Part shown: piece by piece, positions 12,147 through 21,313 of the stretch | Position numbering within the stretch: the first letter of the stretch is position 1 | Layout of the letters: each line of letters opens with the position of its first letter | DNA from: Podospora pseudocomata | Taxonomy: Eukaryota; Ascomycota; Sordariomycetes; Sordariales; Podosporaceae | DNA: 64,000 nt | NCBI RefSeq assembly: GCF_035222375.1 | Contig: NW_026946363.1 | Location: 7,068,001-7,132,000 of the forward strand | Reading direction: 5' to 3' | Notes under the pieces: generated by a model | Seen by the model: the letters and a program-made list of their open reading frames with translations, nothing else | Database searches by the model: none | What the model was told of the DNA's origin: nothing | Program-made: the position numbers and the translations under genes

Positions 12147-13914
12147 TGTGATGGATTGATTTGGTGAGTTTTGAGGTATTGGGTAGCGCGTTCAAATCGA
12201 GGATCGAGGAGGGCGGTAATTAAATTGGCGGACAAAAATATGTCGTTCGTAGCCGATGTTGCAAAAACGAATGGATCGAGTACAGGACTCTGGAAAGGAA
12301 TGACAATTTCTTCAGGTGAAGAGGCGATGGGTGGCCAAACAGAAGCAAAAGGTGAGCAGAGGGAGAAATGAGGGCGACGGGGCGGTTAAAAACGAGCGCG
12401 AGGATCTGGGCACTCTGGGGGGGTGCTGGGGGTGGACGGGCCTCTTGACGATAGCGGGAAGGTATCGCTGCCGCAGACTCTTGCGGCCAGGGTACACATT
12501 CGACCCTGCCAATTGGCAGCCAAGCAACCATTTGAGACCATCTCCTTAATTTTAGCGTTGGGCATTGCTTCCCTGCGCGGCACGGTACCTGCGTCTGGTT
12601 GTGCGGTGTTCCTGGCAGACAGCAGCAAGCCAGGAACCGGGCGCCAATGACAGATGGGCGGGCAAGCTCATCCCAAAATTCCCAATTCAGTCAGGAAATC
12701 AACAGCTCCGTTTCCCAATGGCAGCTTCCACCTGCTCTTCCAGTTCAGATGAGTGATTTCCCTGTTCTCCCCCCTACCGCTCGCTGCCTCACGCATGAAG
12801 CAAGCCTGACGTGGTGGTCCCATCTTCAACGTCGCGTGCGTCTGTGTCGGCGCGCTCTGTGGTCGCCGTGGACAGCCAAGAGGTTGCCAACAAGGCCTTC
12901 CCTGAGCAACGGTGGATGTCAAGGGCAGTTCTGGGCCCAACAAGGAGGCCAGCGGTTTCTCAATCTTCGATTTTCCGGCGACCTTGCCGTGGGAAATTTG
13001 TCGCTGGCAACACCCCGGCAGGAGTTTTCTGTTTCGATGCACACCAAGCCGGAGCAAAGCAAATGAGGCCAAGCAACTCCCGATACACCTCACCGTTAAT
13101 CTCGGGGGATCTTCAGAGAACAATCTGGATTGCTGTGATATCGATAGCCTCATACCCATTCTCCACAAGCTCTCTCTATCGAGCATAATAGAACAAAGAT
13201 TCCCGACAATTCTCAAGCGCCAACGGACGGCGAAACGCCATTTCCGCATCTGTCTGTTTCGACCGAACTGACTTTGCCAGCTTGCGCCGTTCAAGTTGGC
13301 GGCAGCTTTGGGTTCCATCATGAGGTAATTTGACTGGCTGTCAGTGCACGGTTCATCTCGACTGTTTCAAGCGATCGACATGGCCCGAGCGTCTCTGGCT
13401 ATCAACAGGCGGTAATGGTGGCCGGTCCCACTTTCATGCCGGCCCGTAGCCGCAATTTCGGTCGGCCTTCCGCAGAATTCTCGGTTCGGGGGTGGTTGGG
13501 ACCGGGGCAGCTGGAGTTTCGGCGGCATGATCAGTGACCTTTGAGATTGGGGACTTGTGAAATCTGGGGAAGTGTTTTGGAGCTCACCACTTGCTTCTTG
13601 TCACCGGCCACTCCAAAGCGTCGGTTTTGTGTTACCCCTGACTCGCTCCACTCACCACAGTAGCATAGTGTAGTTTTCAAGCTAACGAAGGTTGTGCGAA
13701 ACAAGATGTACCATATATGATTGACGTGGGATACTCGATACATACATTTATATATAAAATTATCACAGGGATAGGTTTTAGGGTGAGCAATGAGCTTGGT
13801 GAGGGGGCGTTATCTCTAAGCCTTGTCCAAGGGTTCCAAACCCCAACCGCCGCAGCCCACTCCCACAACTCCACACATAATCCCACTCCCGAGTCAAGAA
13901 CAACACGACAGCAA
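12147..13914. other. Intergenic region, promoter of the GPI-protein gene
   Basis: About 1.8 kb without a supportable gene. The half nearest 12147 should be the promoter and leader of the minus-strand GPI-protein gene. A CCAATTGG palindrome, which contains a CCAAT box on each strand, lies at 12509-12516. The open frames seen between 12600 and 13320 overlap one another on both strands and show no motif. The last 300 bases lead into the tRNA-Phe gene. Confidence 0.35.
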
Positions 13915-14004
13915 GCGGGTTTAGCTCAGTTGGGAGAGCGTCAGACTGAAGTCAACTTCAGGAAGTCAATCTGAAGGTCATGTGTTCGATCCACATAAAC
14001 CGCA
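13915..14004 (+). tRNA. tRNA-Phe (GAA) with a 17-nt intron
   Basis: The 90-nt gene folds into a full cloverleaf: acceptor GCGGGTT, D-arm GCTC/GAGC, anticodon stem TCAGA/TCTGA and T-arm ATGTG-TTCGATC-CACAT. The anticodon is GAA. A 17-nt intron (13952-13968) interrupts it one base after the anticodon, the standard position for eukaryotic nuclear tRNA introns. Base 5 of the acceptor stem (G) faces an A, giving one mismatch in an otherwise paired stem. A T-rich stretch follows within 30 bases and could end Pol III transcription. Confidence 0.96.
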
Positions 14005-14407
14005 AGCATCATTTCTTTTGCTTCTCTCAAACCATCCCCTCCTCCCTCCCTCTGAAGGAAGATAATATTACCTTTTTGGCATCGTTTCTCCCGGCCTCCT
14101 TGTTGACCTTGTGTGAGGAGGATGAGTTTGGCAGCTATATATCATGTCGAGATTAGGCCGCTTTAATATAACACCACGTCGTGCTTTATTTCTCTAACTC
14201 GAGTAAATAAGATAACTACCAAGAACCAACCAACCTACACCCCCTTACAAACCCCAAAGACAACTAAATCACCAAACATGCCCGCTGTTCTGCTTGCTAA
14301 ATTTAAACTCCCCACCTCCCTTCGCAATTCCCACCAGCCCACCAATCCCTCAACATTACAAATTGATATTTCCTTTTTTCCCAACCCCTTCCAAAAAAAA
14401 ATCAATT
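14005..14407. other. Short intergenic region after tRNA-Phe
   Basis: This spacer of about 400 bases holds the tRNA terminator region and, on the other strand, the 3' UTR of the ArfGAP gene. It is rich in C and A on the plus strand. No gene is seen in it. Confidence 0.4.
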
Positions 14408-16140
14408 CTAGTTCCCTAAATAAGCCCTGATGGCTCCCTGCAACCTCCCAGCACCCTCCCCAAGCAGATGCGTTAGGTTCTCGAGGTCGTCGCCAGCAGT
14501 AATGCCGAACCTCCTGACAAAATCCTTCGCGGCGCTCTCCAAGTCACCATAATCATCCATGCCGCCGCCGGGCATATCGTCAGACTCCTCACGCCCAAAG
14601 TATGCATTCGAAGAGATAGCAGAGGCACCCTCAAAACCGCCCAGGCGGGACTTGGCTTCAGCCTGTGCCTCAGCGTTGAACATGCCCTTGCCGAAGAATT
14701 CGTCTGAAGAAATGGCCTTCTGAGTGCCGAACTTCTTGCGGGCATAGTTGTCATTGTCATCATCTGCAAGGGAAAGCTGGATTAGTATCACGCCTCAACA
14801 GCCCTAAAATGATAGCAGAACTCACCATCAACATTGCCCTTGATAGGTCCAACAGACCCGAAGCCACCAGCGTTCTTCTTTGCTGTGGAAGCAGCGGCGG
14901 CAGCCTTCTGGGCACCAATCTGCCCGAATCCAAGTCTGCCCATACCCATACCCAAACGCTCCATCTCCGAAGCCGACTTTTCCCTTGTGTGAGAAGCCGA
15001 ACCGTATCCACCACTCCGAGCCGAGCTCACAGGTGTGGGAGATAAAATGGCAGCACCGGTATCCTTCTTGGCAGCAGCGGCCTTGGAGCTCTGTTCTTCA
15101 GCTTCGGGATCATAGCCCAGCTTCTCGATACGCTCAGCCTCCTCCTTGGCCTTCTTCTCCGCCTCGTCAAAATCAATGACCACATCGCCACCCAACTTCT
15201 TTGCGCCGAGCTTGGTTGCTACCTTCTTCGCGCCGAGGACGTTGGCCTTGCGGGGCCCAGTAGTTGTCTTCTTCAAGCTGGAAGAGGTGACGATGCGGCC
15301 GGCAGCAGGCTTGGACTCGCCATCGGTCTTAGCCAGAGGGGAGGCGGTACGCGAAATATCCTTGCCGTTCTGGGCTGCGCTGCTTAATGGAGAGGCGGTG
15401 CGCCCGACAACGGGAGGGGTGGCGGTTCGTGAAATTGGCGGTGTAGGCTTCTTGATGGCCGGCTTGTCCCAAGATGAGAAGAAGTCATCTTCCTCTTCGG
15501 CGGGTGCCTCGGCGGCGTCGCCACCTTCCTCAAGAACGACCTCTTCGGGGAACTCCTTGGCGTCCCTCGCGGCTCTCTTCTTGAGTTCCTCCTTGTACTT
15601 GGTCGCGGCAGTGGAGCTGTACTTGGTCTTGGGGTCCTTGCTGTTCAGCGCGGCAGACCCGCCGTTGGACTGGAAGAACTTGGTCGCGGACTCGTTTCCG
15701 CCAACTTTCATGATGCGGAGCTGGTCCCATTGCCACTCTGTATTATAGCATGGTTAGTTATTATGGGCTCTTGTTGTCGAAAGCACACGAACGCGAAACG
15801 GGGACATACGGTCGAGGTTAGTAGACCGAACAAAGGAGATGTGGACACCGAGGTTGCGATGGTGGGCCGAGCAATCGAGGCAGAGGTAGATGCCAAAAGG
15901 AACGGAGGTCCATGTTGGGTTCTTTTGACCGCAGTCGAAGCAGATCTGTCACGGGGAAAGGAATCCGTAGTTAGTAAACCGTTTCCATCATCGCGGGTGG
16001 GCGTGGCCGTGGTCTCGCGACCGAACTCGGCACCTTGCTGGCAACGCGAGGAGATATGGATGGCTTGCCTTATTAGCCTGCTTGGACTTGAGTTTCTCAA
16101 AGAGCTTGAGCGACTGCTGCTTGGTAGCGAGGCCGCTCAT
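14408..16140 (-). CDS. glo3: ArfGAP of the Glo3 / ArfGAP2-3 type
   Basis: Four exons on the minus strand (16140-16069, 15945-15810, 15737-14826, 14763-14408) join in phase into 491 residues, nearly the length of yeast Glo3. It should stimulate GTP hydrolysis by Arf1 during COPI vesicle cycling between Golgi and ER. The N-terminal zinc finger is CX2CX16CX2C (C26, C29, C46, C49). The arginine finger is R54 in [18 protein letters not shown]. The long middle is Ala/Lys/Ser-rich. The C-terminal part has repeated elements of the Glo3 motif type, such as [10 protein letters not shown] and [10 protein letters not shown]. Intron 1 (16068-15946, 123 nt) begins with GC instead of GT, in the context AAG|GCAAGC, and ends in CAG. 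The protein frame only makes sense if it is used, because it links KSKQANK to ICFDCGQ. Introns 2 and 3 (72 and 62 nt) are ordinary GT-AG. Confidence 0.93.
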
Positions 16141-16525
16141 TGTGTCTGGTGTGTAACGGTTGGCTCTGTAGTTAAGTGTGCTGGCGGTCTCGGATAGTAA
16201 AGTTCAAAGGGTGAAGTGCGGTCGAGGCTCGTGAACGTTCAATGGTGATCCAGTCAGGGGACAACGGGCCACAATTTCGCTGCCCAGGAATCCATCCATG
16301 TGGCATCAAGTCAATCCACTAACCCTGAACTGGCTTAGTGCTGAGCTGCCCCACGTCTGCACCCACGGGCCACCTTGAGTCTTTTCCCCGCCGAGGAAAT
16401 GCCGGGGCGGCAGAAGCCTGGGGCCCTGCAGCTTGAAGCTCCCACTTGACCTCACCTTGAAGGAGGCGGACAGCCTTCGAATCACGATATCTATTGCGTG
16501 GAGCAATGGATAATCCCCAACCGCC
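16141..16525. promoter_or_regulatory. Shared head-to-head promoter of the ArfGAP and TIM21 genes
   Basis: The two start codons face away from each other across 385 bp, so both promoters and leaders must fit here. No further open frame of note lies within it. Whether the two genes are co-expressed cannot be told from sequence. Confidence 0.6.
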
Positions 16526-17312
16526 ATGATGATCAAATCCCACCTAACCCCAGTTCTTCGGCTTCGAACCCTCCCTTCCACCTCCCCAGTGGTCAATCTA
16601 CGTGCCCTTCAACCCCGCCATTACGCAACCCACCACCAAACTTCGTCCTCCAAATCCGAACCAGAAGTTAAACGCCGCTCCGTCACGCCCTTCAACGACA
16701 CCGGCTCTGTCCCATGGTCCTCCCTTTCGATCCTTGAAAAGGGCGCTCGCGCCAGCCAGCAAACCTTCAACTTCGGCCTCGTTATCCTCGGTTTGACCCT
16801 CACCTCTGGCGTGCTCTACGTGCTCTACACCGAGGTCTTCTCGCCCTCCTCCCGGACAGCCTACTTCAACCGCGCCGTTGACCGTATAAAGGCCGATCCG
16901 CGCTTGATTGGGCTCCTGGGAGATGGCAAAAAAATCGAGGCATTCGGAGAGGAGACCGGCAACAAGTGGCGGAGGGCGAGGCCGATCGCCTCGAGTGAAG
17001 TGACGGATCGGAATGGGGTTCAGCATATGTACATCAACTTCAACGTGCGTTATACAGCTAGCGAGAAATGACTGAAGGAAACATGCTGACATCCCATCAT
17101 AATAATAGCTCAAGGGACCGAAAGGTACTGGCACGGCTTTTGTACACCTTTTCAAGCCGGTTGGAGGGAAACAGTGGGAGTACAGGTACTTTTATGTTGA
17201 TGTAAAGGGCCAACAGAGGATCTACCTGGAGAACGCAGAGGCTGCCGCCGCAGTGGCTGCGAAGGAGAGGTCCAAGACCGATGGGATCAAGTTTCTCGGT
17301 ATCAGGTGGTGA
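16526..17312 (+). CDS. tim21: Mitochondrial inner-membrane translocase subunit Tim21
   Basis: Two exons (16526-17044 and 17109-17312; 64-nt intron GTGCGT...TAG, phase 0) encode 240 residues, as in yeast Tim21 (239). The N-terminus is rich in Arg, Leu and Ser without acidic residues (RLRTLPSTSP), typical of a mitochondrial targeting sequence. One membrane helix lies at about 84-104 (LVILGLTLTSGVLYVLYTEVF region). A soluble intermembrane-space domain follows, with the family stretches DPRLIGLLGDGKKIEAFGE and KGTGTAFVHLFKP near the exon junction. Tim21 links the TOM complex to the TIM23 translocase and to respiratory-chain assembly. Two adjacent ATGs exist (16526 and 16529) and either would give the same protein but for one residue. 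It is divergent with the ArfGAP gene and convergent with the BTB-bromodomain gene. Confidence 0.92.
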
Positions 17313-17597
17313 AGTCATCGCCAGGTGCGAGAGCGGCGTATGATAAAGGTATGTGTGTACAATATCAGTTGGCCGTGATGGAATTTCAGGGAAACTATGA
17401 TCAAGGCGTTTTGAATTTCGACAGAGCTTAGGAATAGAAGCATATTATCAAAAGGAATCTCACATATACCCATCAAACCATATTTTAGCCATCTAAACTG
17501 TTGGTCAAAGTAGCCGCTTTGCCTCATATATTCATTGGTGAAAACTGGCAACTACTGAGTGAGCTAGGGCGCGATCTTTTGGCCGTAATTTTCGCTG

Positions 17598-17619
17598 AAA
17601 GTCTTCATATGAAGACTTT
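17598..17619. repeat. Perfect 22-bp palindrome with core GTCTTCATATGAAGAC
   Basis: The sequence reads identically on both strands over 22 bases, centred between 17608 and 17609. Its arm (AAAGTCTTCAT) recurs in the inverted repeat about 150 bp further on, so the four arms belong to one family. Confidence 0.75.
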
Positions 17620-17745
17620 TAGAATGTGTGATCTTTTTCGTCTGAAACAGTTCATCAGCCAATTTAGATGGAAAACAGTTCCTGAAGAGAAGTCCGTGTA
17701 TTTTAAACTCTGACTAACTATAGGCCTTTAAAACTCCACTTTCCC

Positions 17746-17787
17746 ATGAAAGTCTTCATTAAAGAAAAAGGTGATGAAGACTTTCAT
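17746..17787. repeat. 14-bp inverted repeat ATGAAAGTCTTCAT with 14-bp spacer
   Basis: Arms at 17746-17759 and 17774-17787 are perfect reverse complements. They contain the same AAAGTCTTCAT element as the palindrome at 17598. This could be a hairpin-forming relic of a small DNA transposon (MITE) or a transcription-end structure. No target-site duplication was established. Confidence 0.7.
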
Positions 17788-18446
17788 ACTGCACAGTATG
17801 GTCAATTACAGGGCCTTACAGCAAGCCATATCCACCGTAGGCCACCTTCTTCCAGGGCCATTATCTTGACTTCGACCGGTCTTCGATAGGGCCTTGACAC
17901 GTACTGGCCAATACGTCAAAAAATACTTCATCAGGGGCACCGGGGCCTTGATGAAACCCTTCATGGAAATTCTTTCAAATGGCTGCTGTTTGGGCCAAAA
18001 GATCACCGCCCTAGTTACAGAGAGCGGACCATTAACACCCCTATGAACGTACACTAACCGTCATGATTCCAACCTGTAACCTTCTCTTCTTTCGTCTTTA
18101 CCTGTGTTCCATCCCAACGAAACCATAAAAATTAAACACGACCTTTTGGTTTCCCTCCTCCCCACCCCCAAATTATCATTAATAAATGGAAGGAAAGCCA
18201 GCCGCCAAGACCCAGACAAACTCCTGCTGACAGTAAGAGACATTCTCCCTTATCTTACACCATGCTACGCTCTTCTTCGTCTTTTGTGCCGACGTGCTTC
18301 TCTTCGTCTTTTGCTCGGAGGTGCTCGTCCTCCCCCCAGCCGCACAGTTGTATTTTTTTTTTACGTTTCCTGAAACCGGAGCTAGAACAGGTGAAGCGCT
18401 TGAATAGGTAAGCCGGCACATTCCAAAGCTCAGTACCGGAGCCATT

Positions 18447-19917
18447 CTAATGCCCCTCATCCCCTTCCATCTTCGCGATCCACTTGTTCATCTGGCTAAA
18501 CTTGTCCTCAAACGACTTTTGCAACTTCTCTGCCGCGCCCCACATGGGATCAGTCTCATTCCAGTACTCATAGCAGTTCGCAAATATTTGGTTCATGTCT
18601 GCCAGGAACTCCTGTTCGTCATTGTACTCCTTGTTGTCCATCTTGTTCTTCATCGTCGTCAAGTCCATGGGCTTCTTGACCACGTTGAAATAGTCGGGTA
18701 CGCCATCGCGCTGGGGGTCTACGGGATCCTTGAAGGGCCCAACGACACGGGTCCAAAAGCCTGGTTATAGACGTTAATATTAGTTCAAGTAATGTGAGAG
18801 GAATGGTGAAGCGGGCTTACCAGGACCAGAGAGCATCCTGGCCAGTAGGTCTGCGCAAAAGTTCAGTTTCTGGTTCGTCGAAAACTGCTGGCTCGCAATC
18901 GCAGCTCCACTAGTGCGGCGCTTAGGGCCTGGTTTAGACGAGGCTTTTGGCACAGAAGCGGTGGCTCCCTTTGTCACCGTCTTGCGACCAGAAGCGGTCT
19001 GAGAGACAACAGGAGGTGACCCGTTGGCACCAGCTTCCGACACACGCTGCTTCTTCGCAGGTCGTCCTCCTTCCTGTCCCCCTTCAGTGTCACGTCGCTT
19101 CTCTGCGGCCGGGGCAAGGGCGGCAGGATCGGATCCAGCCCGCTCATCAAGGGGGGAGCTGTTCTCCAGTGAGCTCATAGCTACCACCAACTCACTCAAC
19201 ACCTCCTGCGGCAACGACCTCGCAAACTCTGTCCGGGACTCCGACGATCTCATATACTCGGCAGCCCACGAAAGGAGCAGCTTTCGTATCGAAGAGCCCT
19301 CGGGAGTATCTTTCCACACTTGTACAAGAAGTGGTGTTGCGGGAATGTGTTCGGTGATGCGTCTGCACTCAATCATGGCGTCCAGTGTCGCATCGCAGAG
19401 GCCGTCGATGCCGAGCATATGGCCAAGCTTCCACACGCCAATGAGTACATCATAGCTGGGAAGGTTATCCAGTGATGGGAAGACCTGACCCGTGTAGAGA
19501 TAGTTTTGGCAGTACGCGAACACCTCGGTGGGTGTTTCTGGGAGTCTGACAATGTTCTCGATGGATTCTTGGTCTGCATTCTCGTCGAAGAACTTGCGGT
19601 AATAGGAGGACTTGGAGCACAAGAAGTCTTTTTGGATACCGAACGGTATCTCCTCGGGTCCGACTAAGGCGATGACAAATATGGGATGAGGTTCCCTGGG
19701 AAGATTGTCTATGTCAGTATGTGTGATGCTAATCATGCGAGGATGCGACTTACAGCCAGGAGAATGGTCGGTGTTCTTGTATGCTATTGGCTGGGCGCGC
19801 TACTTCAACTGGGGCGACATCACTCGCATTCTTGTCGGCAGCTTCTACGATAGTGACTACCTCAGCAGCGACGGCGACGGCATCCCCATTGGGCTGTGGT
19901 ACAGGCTCTTCTGCCAT
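18447..19917 (-). CDS. BTB/POZ-like plus bromodomain protein, probable chromatin factor
   Basis: Three exons on the minus strand (19917-19754, 19695-18821, 18760-18447) join in phase into 450 residues; introns are 58 and 60 nt with GTAAGT or GTAAGC donors. After a 55-residue acidic/alanine-rich lead, a BTB/POZ-like fold is suggested at about 58-165 by FGIQKDFLCSKSSYYRKFF and by PETPTEVFAYCQNYLYTG. A low-complexity linker carries basic clusters that look like nuclear localisation signals (RPAKKQRVSE, KPGPKRRTSG). A bromodomain fills about 318-440, with GVPDYFNVVKKPMDLTTM and CYEYWNETDP, whose asparagine is at the acetyl-lysine-binding position. The splice at 18821/18760 restores the first bromodomain helix (SGPGFWTRVV). 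BTB domains mediate dimerisation or Cul3 binding and bromodomains read acetylated lysines. The protein may thus bring partners to acetylated chromatin. No orthologue is named with confidence. Confidence 0.88.
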
Positions 19918-20678
19918 TCTGCATGTGTGATTATTTGCGTTAGCCCATCGTCTCCTGGATCTTTACATGGCGGGGATCATGGAAATTACACGTCTCATGT
20001 TGAGATGAGAGACGTGATTCACCATGCCGGCAAGATGGTGGCTCATTTGATGGAATGATCAAAAGAATGTGTGCGCGAGAGTAAGTACTGTATGATACAT
20101 CTCAATTGACATACCTATTATCCGTAGGCTCCTCCATGACTTCAAACATTGAGCCGAGTAAGACCAGTGTTGACCTCTAGTTGTTGATGAAGCAGTTACT
20201 GCCAGGCGCCGTGCGCTTTCTCAGACCAAGGATCAATTGGTGAGCGGCAGGTAGTTAATAATAATAGAAAGATGAGTGCCACCACGAATTGATGGCATAT
20301 GATGTGCGAGCTCGGTGTGATTGTTCGAGACGAAAAGCAATGAGCTGTGTAAAGTCAAAAGTAAGATGAGCTTTGGCGAATGAACGTGAGATGTGATCCA
20401 GTCCAAGTTGCGGTTCGGTGACCCACTTTCATACTGTGCGGAGCAGCGGAAGGAATGCGGGAGGGCACTGTGTCAGCCAAACCAGCACGAAGAGTGGCAG
20501 GTATTATCAGGACTTGGAAGTACTGTGGATTGTTTTTTTTTTTTGAGGGTAATAAAATGTTAGGAAATGGCTTCATACTCATTATTTGCTCTCATTTATG
20601 TTGATATCTGACGGAATTTTACTTTTATAAGTGTTACATCCAGTTAGCACATCATCGATCAGCAGCTGATTCCTCTCA
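19918..20678. other. Intergenic region upstream of the BTB-bromodomain gene
   Basis: About 760 bases that should contain the promoter of the minus-strand BTB-bromodomain gene. It becomes A+T-rich towards the tRNA-Cys gene and includes a run of ten T residues near 20530. No gene is seen. Confidence 0.4.
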
Positions 20679-20750
20679 GGACGAATAGCTCAGGGGTAGA
20701 GCAACCGGCTGCAGTCCGGTAGGTCACGTGTTCAAATCACGTTTCGTCCT
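20679..20750 (+). tRNA. tRNA-Cys (GCA), intronless
   Basis: A complete 72-nt cloverleaf: acceptor GGACGAA/TTCGTCC with discriminator T, D-arm GCTC/GAGC, anticodon loop CTGCAGT with anticodon GCA, and T-arm ACGTG-TTCAAAT-CACGT. All stems pair. T-runs shortly downstream can end Pol III transcription. Confidence 0.97.
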
Positions 20751-21313
20751 TACATTTTGCATCGTTTTTACATTCATTTATGTTTTTGCTATCATTTAGT
20801 TTTCGTCAGTCAATGCATCGTTTTATTTGTTCTGGGCTTGCCGGTTTCTCTGTGGAGTGTTGTTTCCAAAATATCCTCTGTATCAGTGGTTTAGGGCTTT
20901 GTAAGAGATTCTCATACCACGCCTCCAGGCTGCGAGTTTCCATCTTTCGGAGAACCAAGAAATTTAGAGGCGACTAGTTTGCATGAAAAGATAATAAATC
21001 CTTGCGCATAGTTTATGTCAATACTTTGAGTACAGCCTTTGTCATCATCTCAATCCATTTCACTTGGGGGCAAGATCTGTCTGTTCTGATAATGGCTACT
21101 CCTGCTTCTGATACGAACAGGACTTCGAAATGACCACTGAGCATTGCTTATTGTATGGTACTTTGGATTTACCGGAAGACCACGTAGCAGGCTTTGAGGG
21201 TTACGAATAAATAAATAAAAGGCTGTCAATATCGTAGAGTGGTATTTGCTGGTGCCTGTCCCCAGATCCCTGACGAATCTATACCTCAATATCTTCCTAC
21301 TCCCCGGTAGATA
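20751..21313. other. A+T-rich intergenic region
   Basis: A 560-base spacer between tRNA-Cys and the 3' end of the minus-strand gene that follows. It is clearly richer in A and T than the coding areas. No gene or organised repeat was recognised. Confidence 0.4.

Larger units (their letters stand above)
17313..18446. other. Convergent, A+T-rich intergenic region with inverted repeats
   Basis: TIM21 and the BTB-bromodomain gene converge on this 1.1-kb spacer. It is A+T-richer than its surroundings, mainly at 17340-17800, and carries two inverted-repeat structures listed separately. No coding segment could be supported. Confidence 0.45.

Noticed and set aside
15146-15748. 200-codon plus-strand frame inside the ArfGAP gene
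   Set aside because: It is antisense to the Ala/Lys/Ser-rich middle of ArfGAP, and the true frame carries the conserved zinc finger and Glo3 motifs.
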